Below are positions 12,927-27,900 of a stretch of 64,000 nucleotides of DNA, piece by piece. This DNA is from Nemopilema nomurai (taxonomy: Eukaryota > Cnidaria > Scyphozoa > Rhizostomeae > Rhizostomatidae), in the NCBI GenBank assembly GCA_003864495.1, contig PEDN01001360.1, positions 186,001-250,000 on the forward strand. Direction: 5' to 3'. The position numbers and the translations under genes are program-made. Under the pieces are notes generated by a model. The model did no database searches, had not been told where the DNA came from, and saw only the letters and a program-made list of their open reading frames with translations. Numbering within the stretch: position 1 is the first letter of the stretch; every line of letters begins with the position of its first letter.

Positions 12927-15900
12927 TTACTGCAAAAGATAATTTCGCCTTTGGTTCAAGAACGAAAATATTATTTCAAGATTAACAAAGCGAGGAAGGT
13001 GATTGAAACAAAGTTACTTACTGGCAGCTGAAACTTTCTACATTGTACAATGCAGTCTCTCATAACCGGATGTTGTAATAGAAGGTAAATCGGGATGCCC
13101 TCTGCTTCTCCACCAAGTTCTTCATAAATTCCCATCAAACGCTCCTAATAAAGAACGAAAAGAGAATTTACCTTCACAATACAAGAAAACATAAAAAACT
13201 GAACATTCGTGAAGAATCGAATTACTTTAAATTTTGATGAAAGAAACAAGTATGAGAAAATACGAGAAAAGGCGGTTTTCAGTTCAACAAAATGTTACAA
13301 CTTAAGTTAGCATTCTAATATGTCAAAGCTCAATATTACTGCAGTTGGAGTTTGCAAGCAGAGACGTATATCAAACAAAACAAAAGACATATTTCAGATA
13401 TTGCAAACAATGTTTGAAGGGTTAGTTCATCTTTGACTGCTACGAACACAAACACTGGTTTAACTATCATTCTACACAAACAGTGGTTAAAACTATCATC
13501 TTGCACTAACGTAAAAGAGATTTCTTCACCTCAGATAAGCTATCCAGCGGATCAGAAGTAGCACTGAAACGATGGCTATCTCCTTGAAATCTTCTGCTAT
13601 GATTGAAGACCTTGATTGAATAAAACCAAAGGCATTATTTGATATGTTTAGTAAGGTTGAATATTATGGCTTTCACAGTTTAGACCATAAAATAGTATAG
13701 CGATTTGGTAGTACAGATAGCCTAGATTTCCATAGTTGACTAGATTTTAATCTGAAGATCAATCAATCTCAATAGGTAGGATCCATTATATAAAGGAAAG
13801 GAGAAGAATGCAATGGATCTCAAAGAATCATTCGGGTATCAATTGGATCTTAAGTAATTTTACGCTTTTAGCTTGAACGAGATAAAAATGCGATTCGCGA
13901 ACAGTACCTTTAAAATGTCAGCTAACACAACTGGAGTGAGGAATATGTCTGGAACAACCTAAAAATATGCGAGGTCAGAACGACATTCACTATTTGCGAT
14001 AGAGATGAACAGGATAAAAGACGGGCGTTTAATAACGTTAAATCTATATTGATTTAATACCGCAGAAAATGCTTGCGATCACAGCCTTATTTTTGGGTCA
14101 TTTCTAGGACAGGTGACCCCAAAGCAAAAAGAATGGAAGAAGATAATCCCTAAAAAATAAGGATTTTAACGGAATGACTGCGTTGATTGACAATATTAGA
14201 CATGTAAATTAAAAAATATGAAACCCCATTACACAGAAAAAGTAAATTAGAAAAGCACAAAATATGTGGCAATTGAATCATTAAAAGCTAAAGAATGGTT
14301 TTATATCTTTCTTAAATCTCTAGACAAGTGTCAAGGAAACCAAATCTTTAAGAAATACATGCAGAAACGACGATATAGTAACCAGTTACTAGATGACTGT
14401 GTACGAATAAGAAATATTGACTAACTAATTATGAATAAGATTTATGCTGCAAAGCATCCCTAGACAAGCAAACCTCGAATAAGTTTCCTTTAAATAAAAG
14501 TTGGTTTTTAGCAGAAAAACTCCATAGCGTGTTTTGGCTCTATGCATAGAGTTTCAGTTAATTTTACAATCGATGCTAATGCGATTTGCAGGTTTCTAGT
14601 CAAGCAAGAGCGAGATCAAAAAATCGAAAGGAGTACCTCGGGGTCCCCCGGCCTTTCAATCGCATCGATCTCTTCTTTCGTTGGCAGTGAACGGCCGGTA
14701 ACCACGCTCAGTGCCCGCAGGAAACCCTCCAGGGGGTCGGCGACAGCACTGAAGTAAAGTAGCTGGAGAAGAAGGAGCTAGTCTCAACTGGTGTCAAGTT
14801 CTTGAAGCGCATTGGTTAGCATGCTTTCGGTTCAATATTACTACACTTTTCGATTTAAGGTAAAAGAAGCTCAACATGAAATGATCTATGAACTTAAGTC
14901 CTCTTTTTTGGTTAAAAAATCAACAAGTGCAAAACTTCACAGTGGAAAGAAACGCAGATGCATAATTTCGGCTCATCTTTCTATGCTATTTTTCCTTTCT
15001 CACGACTGACAAAGTTTTGAAGGAAGAGAATAACTATTAAACGTATCAATTCGTTGATGTAAACATCAATAGAAATTTAACAATCTGTAATAAAGAATCT
15101 ATAATAAACATCAGACCAGACCAATCAGGTTTTAGACCCATCTGTCACCAAAACCCTTTCAAGATCAACGAATAGAGCTGTTTCCCGCCAAATCAGATTG
15201 GGAAAGCCGGGTTTCCCGCTAAAATAGCTTATGCATGCTGTAAAAGGATTGCTCACCATGTCCACGTAATCTATTGACAGCCAATCATGAACAGTCGCAG
15301 CAAACAGATCAAAAAATGCCTGCAAAACCAATACAACGGCTATTCGCCAAGAAGAACAAATGCAAGTGAATTGTGTAGGAAGTAAGAAAAGCTGAAAGCT
15401 CAAACATGCATATATGCAGCAATATAAGCAAATATAAAGAATATGACTAAAACATAAATAAGTACACATCAGACATCTAGGCAATCGTTTTCAGTGCATG
15501 GCCAAAAAAGGTAATTTAATAAAAGCTTTCTAAAACTTTTGAAGGAATGGATAGCATAACCGTAAAAGAGACATGAATGCTTTTTAAATAGGAGTTTATG
15601 ATGCATACAGAGAGATTTAAAGAATGGTTTCTTCTTGGAAAACGTTTTGATACCAAATTAGCTTTAATTAACATACATAATGAAGCTCTTTTAGCCTGTT
15701 GTAGCCATCTTCTGCGAATGAGATCGGATCATCCTCTTCTTTTGAAAACCACAATTCCACCTTGAAAATAATCGCATTTGTGAATGGGAAGCTAAAAATG
15801 ATTTCGACTTGAAGCATTTATAGGTGAAATTTTTACGCTTGGATAACGATGGATTTAAGGCGTACCAAACGAAAGTACTGAATTGGAGTTCTATGTATGT

Positions 15901-18900
15901 GGCATACAATGAATTATTGAGAAAACACCATCGGCTGCTATTAGTTTTTTTATTTTTCCAAGAAATTTAGTCTAACATTGTCAAGTTTATAAAACAAAAT
16001 CTATACAACCAAAATTTTATGCTATTTTTCAAGAGCGCAAAATGTAAAGAACAAGTACTTTCTCAAAATCTTCTCGACCCACGCGACCAATCTTGAGATC
16101 ATCAACATCCCGAAAATGGCCTAAAGTCTCGAGCAATTCAGAGCTTGTGACAGAGGGCCAAGGCTTGGCAGCGGAAAGGAGAAAGGCCTTCCAGTCCAGA
16201 TACTCGTTGTCATTGACAAGGTTCGTGGCAATCTCTTGCAACTGAAAGGCAAAGTAAACCAGTATGCGATCGACATAGAAACTCGACAGCATTGGCATGA
16301 AACGTTATGGCCACTTGTGATAAAACTAAACACTATTACTAAGAAAAATAAACTGTGAAAAACAAACTTATAATACGATACAATGTACGATTCAATACGT
16401 GTACGTATATATCAATGTCTTAAATACGCTTCAAATGGGAGCATTTTCGAAGCTTTCTGCATTGATAAGTCCTATATTCTGGTACAATGAATTAATCTAG
16501 TTACTGTACACAATCACATGATGTATACTGTAGAACAGTACCTGATTTGAGGATACTGCCATCCAGTTATCAGGAAGACCTTCAGTGCCAGCCTAAGAAA
16601 GATAACAGCCTTAATGCCTAGCTTGAAGATTGTATGGATTATTAAAAGTAAATCTTAAGTGTTTATAATAATAGAAAAAAACTTCCATCAGCATTGTTAA
16701 TTAAAGACAAAATTAATCAATGTCTTTGAAAATTTTGGTTTATATTATTATCAACTTCTTGTAGAAGATGAGGTGTTAATAACAGAGTTTAACATCTTCA
16801 AATAATAGATTTTACCTGAATACTTTACGTGCTTAGTATCTAGGGAAACATAAAAGAGTGAAATTTGTTAGAGTCCCTTACGTTGCAGGAGGCGTAATCC
16901 AACATGGTGTCTGAAAAGGCTTTGGCTGATATCAAACCAGATGGAGCGATGTCGCTGAACTATAAACACAAAGAAGACAGCACTAATTACCTCGACGCAT
17001 ATAATTGTGGGAATATAACACCGACTATTGAATTTGCATTTGATATCTGCAAAACAATGAATGCGGGGAAAAAAGCTCAAGCACTGAGCGATCTTTCTTG
17101 AAATCAATACCCAATGGCGAAGGCACCAAGGACATTTCCATAACAAGCCAGAACGGAGGACTGATTAAATTTCGCGTCAAGAAAGTCTAAAGGCTTATTA
17201 AAGTATGTTAAGAGAGGAAATTTTAGAATCTAATCTTAGATCAAAACCTTAAATAATACATTGGGAGTGATGGGTCACACATGATGTGCTCAAAATAGGC
17301 TTCAAGAAGGCAGCTGCAAAACATTGCTGATAAGAAAAAAACTCACTTGTTTATGCAGAGACAGAAGTTGCACAACAGTAAAAGTATCCGACTTGGATTT
17401 CTCTTTCGGCGAAGGTGGAGGTGGTGGAGTGGGACTTTTGAATCTTCTTAGGTCCTTAAAAGGGAAATGTAAGAAGATGACGGAAGTGTTGGCTTTTGAA
17501 GGCAATGAGGACGAAGAAAAGGGAAAAATATGTAAAATTGATTAGAGGTCAGAAATAAAACTAGAAGCTGGGCACTGTGGAATATTAAAAGTCAGCGTGA
17601 TACAATGTAGCGACGTTCTACAAAACATCTGAAGCAAAAAGCGTCAAGTCGAAAACCTGTTTCCTCGGTCTTATAAATAAATAACAGCATTAGCAAGTGC
17701 TGACTCTTATTTCGGACAAAGATTTAGAAAATGCTTGGCAGAAGGCACTGGTGGAACTTGATTCTTCAATTAAGTCTAGTAGCTTTAGGACCTGTTTTCG
17801 CGAGAGATAAACTTGATTTTAGATTTCTCTAGCTCTCATTTTCTTTGAATATACATAACTGTTTGGTCAAAAATTACCCATTACCACTTTTAGTGGCCTA
17901 GCTGCATCGTTAATTGGGCATCAATTTTACAGAAACCTATTCTGACCCCCTTTCTGACGACCAACGCCTTTAAAAGCATCGTATAAGTAACAAAACATTT
18001 GACGTTTTTATGATAATTCATTTTCTCTTCTAAAGCCGTTCTACAAAATTGATAACGGAAAGTAAATCCTATAGGCAAAGAATAACTCAAAAATGAGAAG
18101 TAAAGGATGAGGAACTTAGCGCTGAAGGTACAATAGAGGTTGTTATTAGAAATGGCATCAATTTTCTAAAGGAGGAAGCTCCAGGCGACTTAACAGTTTT
18201 AATAAAAATCAAATGTGTGCGCTTAGCTTTTACAAACCATGAAAATGTGAGACAAACCATTCTATTGGATTAAAAGTAAAAAAAGTTTGACCTCTTCAAT
18301 CATTGTCTAATTACTGATATGTATCGAATTCCACCGCTACATGATGAAGTCATAGCGAGAGAAAAGCTCTTGTCAAGTTTTTTAATTATAGAGAACTTCT
18401 AAAAAGGCCGAATCGACTCGAACTTATCCTTCCCTTTGACAACTGGATATGCAATCAAAGTAGTGAGGACAAACATTTAAACGTGAAACAAGTACTTGTA
18501 CCTTCCTAAATTTGTTTTTTGAACTATGAAGCTATATTTTTTAATGCGCGGTAATGAAAGAGCCCTTTTAACAAACAAACCTAGGCTGAGGACTAAAAAC
18601 GATGTCAAGAAAAATAATTCACAAACAGATTTGTATAACAGAAGATGTAGTTAGACAATCAGAACGACGAGATGAAATAATTGATTGCTAGAACTTGAAT
18701 TTACAGCATGAATACGATACAACGGAAATCTTGCTCTCTTTTTTCCTGATTTCGAAACCTACCATACACCTGTAAATCAGTTTAGCAAATTAGATTATGT
18801 GAGAAACGCGAAGCATGTAAATTAACACAGCTTTAGATACAAAGAAAAAATTGAACACTTACAATGTCAACGACAAGGTCTTTGTCTTCAAGTAGGATGC

Positions 18901-21900
18901 ACTCTTGAATCTTCATTTCCTTTTCAATCAATAACCTCACCGCCTTGGCCATGGCATCAATGCTGCGAGGAAGAGGAAGAGTGAATATTTTCCTGTTCAC
19001 AGTTGTTGGTCTCAAAAAGGCAGTACTACATTTCACTTGAACTACTATAAATGTTTATGGTATGTCAGGGACATGCATATTATATAAATGAGAATAATAA
19101 AAAGTTTAAATACGGCAAGCTGAGCTTTAGAAAATCCATAATGAATAAAAGGAACCACAGAAGAAAATTTGAGATGTCAGCGACACTATTTATTATAGAA
19201 GCGCATCGATTTTTACTATTTTTCGTCAGTGTAACTTTTAAGACTCTATGAAATATCAGCTTAATCGAATTTTCAAAACTTGCCAATCAGAATTTACCAG
19301 TGCGTACAGCGCATGCGCATGTGATTTTTCACGAGCGATCGACTGCATGTAATATCGACCATACAAACCCTTTCTCAGGTAAAAAAATTCACATTGGTCG
19401 CCCTATAAGTCTCGCATTGGGCTTTAGCTTGGGTGGACAAGAATGTGAACAAGGATAGTGAAAAGCGCACACACAGCTATTTGATAGCAATCAATCGTAC
19501 AATGTCCCAACATAAACCACAATGCCTTTCAAAATTGCTGGAACACTAACGGCAATTCTTTGGCTCACGTTCATTCATCCCCCTCCCTCCACGAACAATG
19601 TTGTCCTACTGCTAAACGAAGCGTCATTTTTGCACCAAACCTTCCCCCTAGATTAACTGTTGCTATACTTTGTTACCAACATTGTTATAGAAGGGAGGAG
19701 GGGGATTACCAGCATGTGGCGTGTCAATGAAATGAAAAATGCAAAAACCAGACAAAATACTGAGGTGTTCCAAGAACTGTTGGCAGGCATTGTTAACTGT
19801 AAAAGAGCTTAACATAAAATACCTCTCCATCTCCTGGACAAATCTTTGACCAAGCCAGTCATTCATATCCTCGTACGACGCTAACGTTCTGGCCTAAAGG
19901 AAAAGGGCATTTTGAAAGAAAATAAATGACTAGAGCCATAGCAAGTCTAATGATGTTTTTCAAAGGGTAGCCCAAATATCAGGCTGCGTTTGATTTTTGG
20001 ATACCATTTAGGGAAAGAAGGCTCAAACTAAGAAAGTACATACCTTCAGCTTTTGAATCACAGTCGTACTTTGGAAACTGATATTATCAAGTCTCTTTCG
20101 CAATCTTTCGCCTGAGGACACCAAAGAGCAGTATTAAAACACAATATAACCAAACCTTCCAGGAAATGTTGCAACAGAACAATACGAGACACTATAATTT
20201 GGTTCTCTTTTGCTATCAAAGTAAGATTGGTCAAAACTCAATAGCTAGTCCAAATCAAAGTGTCGCAACATTTTCATCTTATTTGCCTAAACGTAAAACG
20301 TATGCTCGAATGCAAGGGAAAACATCTCCCAGACTTGAATATTGCCAACATTTAAAACACTTTGCTTTTGTTTGTGCACCCACACTTGGTTACAATAAAG
20401 AAACAAAATACTGATTTTATGGCTAAAGAAGAAGCATTAGCTCTTGTGATTTGACCTAAAACTGCTTACTTTCTGCAAGAACGGCAAACTTGTACTCCTT
20501 TGAAATTCGCTCTCTAATCTTTTGTCTGCGCTGTTTTTCTTCCTCTTCTTTTTGCAGGTCAACATTTTCTTCAGGCTGAACTGTTGCAAAAAGGGTGGAG
20601 AATCGAAATTGGTGAATGGTGTAATGATAGACTAGCAAATGAAAAATGCAAATGAAACAAAATTTTCGGCATTTACAAGTATGTAAAAAAACATCATTAT
20701 ATTCTAAATATCTTCAAACGTAAACAATGCAGTGAAACATGAAAAAACTAAAGAAAATAGTTCTTTAAGCCATCAAATAAAATTAATCAGTGTTTAGCAG
20801 TATTTGCCATTATGGTTTTGCATTGCAATAATTTTGGCAAAAGCTTTTAGACCAATGCCTAAACAGTTAAAGGCAATGACAGGTAGTCTAAAAAGTTTTC
20901 AACAGCAGCATTTAAACACTAGCAGTTTGCAAGGATGATATCATGAAGAGAAATTTTGGCAAACATGAAACCTGGAGTGGGCGTTTCTTGGACAGCATTT
21001 TTTCCAGGGGAAGCCCCGCGCTTTTTGCTGCGCTTGTCCTTCGAGTGGATTTTCATCAACTCTTTCTCCCTTTCTCGCTCCTGCTCAGCGTGCCTTTGGC
21101 TCTCTGCTTCTTCGACAGCCATATCAGCGGCACCCTATTGACGGGGGTAGGGCAAAGAGTGAAAGACGTGAATAGCGAAGGATAGACAATTTTTCACGGA
21201 TATTTCTCGGGTGAAAATGCGAACTGTGACATCAGAATTGGTAATAGGACGCAAAATGGTGAAATGGCAATTGGAGACACGTTGTTAGTGAGGTAAAACA
21301 TTGGTAAGAAGAATCTTATGTTGAATAAATAAGATTAACACTAGCATAGTATTCTTAATTTTACGTAAGTTTGCATAAAGAAATCTGTTTGTAACAATAT
21401 TAAAAATGATCCCATGTTAAGTTGGTGGAGGCACATCCAGACATTTATATTGCATATTATATAACAGAAATTATAAACTTCATTACCTGTGCTTCAATCG
21501 CAAGGATTGCACTATGAAATGCATCAAACAGCAACTGTTTAATCGAAAAAAATATAAAACATAAGCAGAAAGGTCTATAGAGAAAAAAGGGTAGGCAATG
21601 CATTATAAATACTATTGTTTGAGCATGTCTGACTTCGATGAAATCAAAACTTCTTTTCCTGCATAAATTACGTATGCCAAATTTTTTCCACACTTACATA
21701 AATGAGCATGAAAATGTCATTAAATTTTGTTGCTCTGAGAATTTCAGCTTTTCTTTAAAATTCTCTTCATGTAATGACGAAAATTCCCCAGTTAACAGAA
21801 AGGACAATAGTACAAATCGTAAGTCATTCAAGTTAAAAAGTACAAAACTTTTGTTATAACAATAACAATAAATAACAAAATGAAACCGAAACATCGACAG

Positions 21901-24900
21901 GTTTTAAAAGAAGAGAATAGAATACTTCACAGTAGCTGTATTTTTGGTTTACAACATTGAATAAGCCCTCATCGAAGAATATTGAATATAAGTAAAAGTT
22001 AAGTAAATGACTGGCATACCCTTTCATCGGGATCGGCTGGTGGTGTCGGACTGTCCAACTTCTCTTCGGAGACGGTCGTCTTTTCTCGCCTAGGTGTCGC
22101 CTTTTTGCTTTTCACTTCTCTTCCAGCCGCCGATGTATCCCCGGATTTCGGCCTTCTTGGAACGAGAGGAATCCTGAAACGGCACATTCATACCCATAAG
22201 CTTAATTGATGTAAGACAAACAGATCTAAACGACCAATATCAATATGGAATGGATCTTTAAAGCGGTTGATTCATCAATGAAGTTTTAAAGTTTCTTGAT
22301 CAGGTCTTGGTCTAGAAAAAATTTTCGTCTAGCTAAAAATGCAACTTTTGTCATAATTTTAAATAGCAGGACAAAATATAAATTCATAAACTAAAATACG
22401 CCTAAGCACAAGCATTTGAACCTTCGCTTGTTCGCTTCATCCTCTTCCAGGTCTGGCGTTTTCACATCTCTGTCCTTTTCCTTCGATGCTTTCGCAGAAA
22501 GAGGCTTCGCTTCAGGTGGAGGCGGCTCGACCTCTTCTCCAGGAGCCAGTGTCGTCGGCAGCTCAACCAGCGCGATTCGGGTGAAACTTTGGGATCCATC
22601 CGGCAATATCTTGGCTACAAAAATCATAAAAACATCTCTGGTTATCACGTTTTAATGTGTTTTATTTTGTCTTAGGAAATAGACGCATTTACTATTTACA
22701 ATAAGTACGCGATGACTATAAAATAGCATGAAGAGTTTGCACTTCACTAAAAACTCATGTTCCTTTTTCGAATGCGTTCTGGCCTAATTGGGACTAAATG
22801 CAAAGTTTAACGCAGTAATAAGAGCAAGAGGCGCAAAAGCAGCTAGAAATTCAAACTTTTAAGTCCAGGCAATTTTGCTTCATACCTTTTTTGGGTCCCA
22901 GACCGCCTTCCATGCCAACATAATAGTCCTTCAGCAATTTACACGTATCCTGGTATCTGTTCAGCTCTCCTTGCATAAGAGAGATGTAGTGGTTTGTCAG
23001 CAGACCCACGTGATCCTCCAGCCAACCCTCGCTCATGATTCGCGCTCTTTCCGCTTCTGCATCCTCTTTGCGTGTGTCCGAGATGTTCCACAGTCTTTCG
23101 CACAAATCCTATCGACAAAAATAAGGTAAACCAAATTTCACAAGGACGTGCTTAAGAGAAAGTCAATCTTAGCCAGTCTCTAACAATTTCTATTTGTTTA
23201 CTTGGGTCAAAACGTTTTATGAGCAGACTTTTCGCACTACAAAACTTCAAATAGCACGGTATAGAGGAAACATAATTCTCGCATACTATGCCAGACAAAC
23301 TCGTATACTTCACGAAACATTCTTTGCTACATGCATGAAATACAACATCATCCAACACTTAACGAAGAATACTACCCCGATGCAATGAGCCAATCCACAC
23401 AGGTTTCTTACACAGATTGCGATGCAAATATTGCATGATCGTATTTAAGCTGAAACATATTCTAGCAACTGACAACCATTCAGCTTTATACCAAACAGCT
23501 ATATTCTAAATATCCACCAAGGAGCACTCAAAGTGAACAGAGTTTCTCCTCGAGGGTAAATTGAATCAGAAGCACGTATCCACTGGAGTCTGGAGAGTGT
23601 AAACCACTTCCTGCTTTTGACCGAAATGCTTGCACGTCAAAGGAGCACAAAAACGATATTTGATTCTACGATTAAAGGGGAAGTAATGAAGTCTTACATC
23701 GAGTTGCTGATGCAGTTCAGCTTTTGTGTCTTCATCGTCCCTCATGTCATCAGCAGTGCTGTTGTATTCCTGTAAAAAGTTCATAAACATTGATCGAAGG
23801 CAGACAAAACAGAATGTTATAGAAAATTGATAAAGAAAGCAACGCAATGCTTAGACTGTACTCTTTTAAAATCCTTAACGTTGAAAGAAGACTTCTTTAC
23901 TTTGAAAACATGCTGGAATCTAGATAAGACAAGAAATGAAAATGCTACTTAAGGATGTTTTTGTTTTAACTGTCATAACAGTTAAAAAACTAAAGAAGCT
24001 TATATATGTTGTCTTCAAACTTCAAAAATGATCATTTTAATTTGACTTTAATAGTGCAAGAGTTGACAACTTTAGATGTTTTTGTTTTAACTGTCATAAC
24101 AGTTAAAAAACTAAAGAAGCTTATGTATGTTGTCTTCAAACGTCAAAAATGATCATTTTAATTTGACTTTAATATTGCAAGAGTTGACAACTTTTTACTC
24201 GCCAAACGTTATTCAACAAATGTCTTACGACATATTATCTAAGCTGCAATTAAGGAAAATGGAAATGATTATATTTTGAGTTCAGGCTATTTAGTTTTGG
24301 AATTTTGAATTCGGTTTTGGAATGAACAGCACTTCAGCCTGGATAGGGCTGCAGTTATAATATTTGAATAAACTAAGCTAAAAGTTTGATTTAATGTCTT
24401 TTCTTAATAATTTTGAGAAAGCTAGCTATAGTACCTTTTGCCACGCAGAAACAAACTCCTGTTTGGTGTCAGGTCTTTTGAGGTAAGCTGCAAAATCTTG
24501 CCTATACCAAGGAACATCAACAACATCAACAGTGAAATAACAATTTCAATCAGAAGAGCAGGATAGTAAGCATTTCCAAGTTTAGTAGAATGTACAATTG
24601 CATTCGGCTAAATTGAATGAATTGATAAATTTTACAATAGATGATAAATTGCAACAGTAACGATAAGGATTGACAGTTCAAAGTTACTAAAGCTGTTTAT
24701 CTGCGAGAATGATGGCATCATAGCAAAGATAAACATTTAAATGCAATACAAAAATTCAAAATGGAAACATAGGCAACACACTGACAAAAACTAGAAACAT
24801 GACTACAGAAGCGATGCCAAATGATGCCAAAAGATTACAGTTAATAAATGCAATATGTGAACAAGTACAAAAATACAAAATAGCTAGAATCGGCGAAAAC

Positions 24901-27900
24901 AGTTTTTGAAAACTAAAAGTACTTATTCGTCGAACACTGTTTACAGAGTATGCAAACGTCTGTCATCTACGCACCTGCTTTTGTACATGTATCTGTAAAT
25001 ATGTTCTCGCTCTTCTCTGATGTTTCTAAACACGTGCTTTGCACTATCTATGTATGTGTCTTCTACGACATTCCACTTGTCAACCAAAACATGGGCCAAT
25101 TCCTAGAAACCGAATGGGTTTAGGTTAGACAATTTAAATCCTGAATGAGCCTTCATGAAAAATGACAGCAATGGAATACAGCAGCATGGTCGAAGTGTAT
25201 TCGAGCACAGCAGTGGCTTGCCAACCTGAAAAGCTATCAACTACTCCGGTTCAAAAATTCCAGAACACTCATATGATAAATGAATAGCAGTTTTACCTCC
25301 GCAAAAAACCCAAGAATAGCAAGAAATTTAGCACCAGACTAGTGAAGCAGCAACGAAGATCCTCATCATTTCATTTATATTTTTAAAAAAACTCTATATT
25401 CTTTAGAAGCACTGTAAGCAAAGTTTCTCTTAACTTCATGCTTTACAAATAAATTAAGAATCTTCATGTTTTATATTGACGACTTTCTACGATGAAGAAC
25501 GACAGGGTGTCTACAACAGGATGCCATTCTTTTGTACACTCACTTCGTCCAGTGGTTCCGCAACGTATTCCCATTCGGGGGAGCCCGGTTGTGGTTCAGG
25601 GGGGCCCTCTGGTTCGGCAGGAACTTCTGGTTCAGGGTCCTTAGCTACACAAGAAAACGAGAAAATGGGCGATTTTAGAAGCATATACCTTCTCTAGCAA
25701 TTCAAATCTTAAGAAAGGTGCACTGTTAAAGCCTGCAGAAGAAACAGTCACTTGGGGAAAATTTAACCATCTCTTCTAACTGAACTATTGCTAACTTACC
25801 AGGTGATCGCCTCCCTCGTGACCCTGGTCTTGACCCTCCCTTCGAGCCGGGTCGCCCACCTTTGGCCTTGGGAGAAGGGCTTCTACTCGTCTTTTTGCGT
25901 CCTCCTTTGTCTTCCTGCTTGCTTGGGGAGGGTGTTCTGGCCTTTTTACCTTTTCTCCCTGGCGAAGGACCGCGGTCATCCTTTTTGCCGGCCTTCTTGG
26001 CTCCTTTGGGTGACACTGGCTTTTGACCTTTGACCGTTGACTTGACAGACTTCGTCTCGGAAGCTGGTCTCGACGGGGGATCAGGTACTGGCTCAGGAGG
26101 AGCTTCAGGCTTTGGCTCTATGAACGAAGGAGAAACATAGCCTTGAACATGTGGATGAGGTCATTCGAAAAACAAACTGAAACACAGTCGCTACTGAACT
26201 ACACGGTTAGTGTGAGTAATGAAATTTTGATTATTGTTCCGATATCACTAACAAGCATTCACTGCCTTCTGAATCTAAGTCAACAAAAAAGGAGCAAGGT
26301 TCTACAAAATAACCAAAGATATGGACCTACCTTCAACTGGAACAGGCTCTTGTTCTTGTACGTCTTGAGCTTCCTTAAAAAATTCGAGTTCGTTCCATGA
26401 GCATTTTTATAGCACACTTAAATTGTGATTTATGGAGATGCTTTGCAAGAAATTATCCCAATTATTTCCATTGGGTTATCCTCTTTTGTAAGCCTAACGA
26501 AAACTAGCTTAATTGTGTAAGACGGAAAAAAAATCTTACTTACACATTGCATCTGACATCAAGTACATATCAGCTGAATTTCAACTTCGGTAGCTAGTTA
26601 AAGTTACAATACCCTGATTCTCAAGGAAACCAGAAATAGAATAAATATCACTTCTCTAATCAATTAATAAGTTCAAAGCTGTACCTTCGGGGTCTCTTCT
26701 GGAGGAGGTGCGTTTAGCTGAAATAAGAAGCATATATATATATATATATATAATAAGTTAAGGTTTAGTAACAGACACAAAACAAAGAGGTCTGTTGAAA
26801 AATTGCAGTCTGTTTGTTGTAACAACTTGAATTTTCTAATGAAAGGCTTAATGCTTACATCAATCAAAAAATTGACCTATACCTTAGAAGAAGCTGTAAG
26901 ATGTGTATTCAATATTTAAAACCACTAGCCACGATAGTTCGTTAATGAAAACTAGAATATTCACTGCTAAAAGCGGTAAAGGCATTAAAAATACTTTGAA
27001 AACAACGGAAAAAGTGAGTTACGTACTTTTTGGAAAGTATCATCAATCACTCTCGTGAAATCATCAGCAAGATCTCCTGAAAAATGAAATCACATTCATT
27101 AGAGTAAATATAACAGAGAGGCAAGACTGAAATTCATCTTCTGGGTGAGAAAATGCATCAGTACTATTATTAATGGATAACAAAGTAAGTTAGACTTGAT
27201 AACTTTTCGATGCAAATAAATATGGCGTTTGCTAAGAATAACGAAAGCCTAAAACTAATAAATCCTTACCAGTTTGTTTTGCAGCATCCAGTTTATGCAG
27301 AACGCCAAACTTTCCATACCATTTCTCCAGCTTTGGGAGGGTGTCTTGAAAACCGGCTAGCCTACGGTGACAATGAAAGTGATTTCAGAACTTTTATCTT
27401 AGAAAGTATCCAACAGGCTGAATGATTTGTGCCAAGTAAAGAAGGCTCATTTGGAATAGCCAACACACAGAGCTAGTATAATGATGCAAAGGGTACACCG
27501 TGCGAGATGGCTCAATTTAGGTAGTTGTCCTGGCCTAAGTTGGAGCCGGACAGCAATTGACACCATGATATAAAAGTGTCTACTTATCGAAATTTCTGGT
27601 ACAAACATCACGGAATATTGTGTGTTCTTTTCATTTTTCAATAGTGATAAAATGGACACATTATGCATATCATGAAACAAGAATCCCTTGAGGTTAACAA
27701 GGTATTGTAGCTTTTTTGTGGCCTTCGTATGGCGAAAGAAATTCATAATAAACATGAAGGTTGTATACCTGGATTGAACCTGTTCTTTATCGTTAGAAGG
27801 ATCTAAGACAGGCTGAACCTTGGCCTGTGCTAAGACCCCTGTGTGGGACCCCTCGGGTGGCGGGTCAAACTCTTGATGGAAAACATCAGCCGATGTCGGA

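Noticed and set aside
16904..16959. Start of a plus-strand frame (SEKALADIKPDGAMSLN)
   Set aside because: It is the exact antisense of SPEF2 exon 50, which is confirmed by family conservation; only the part beyond the exon is discussed as a possible fragment.
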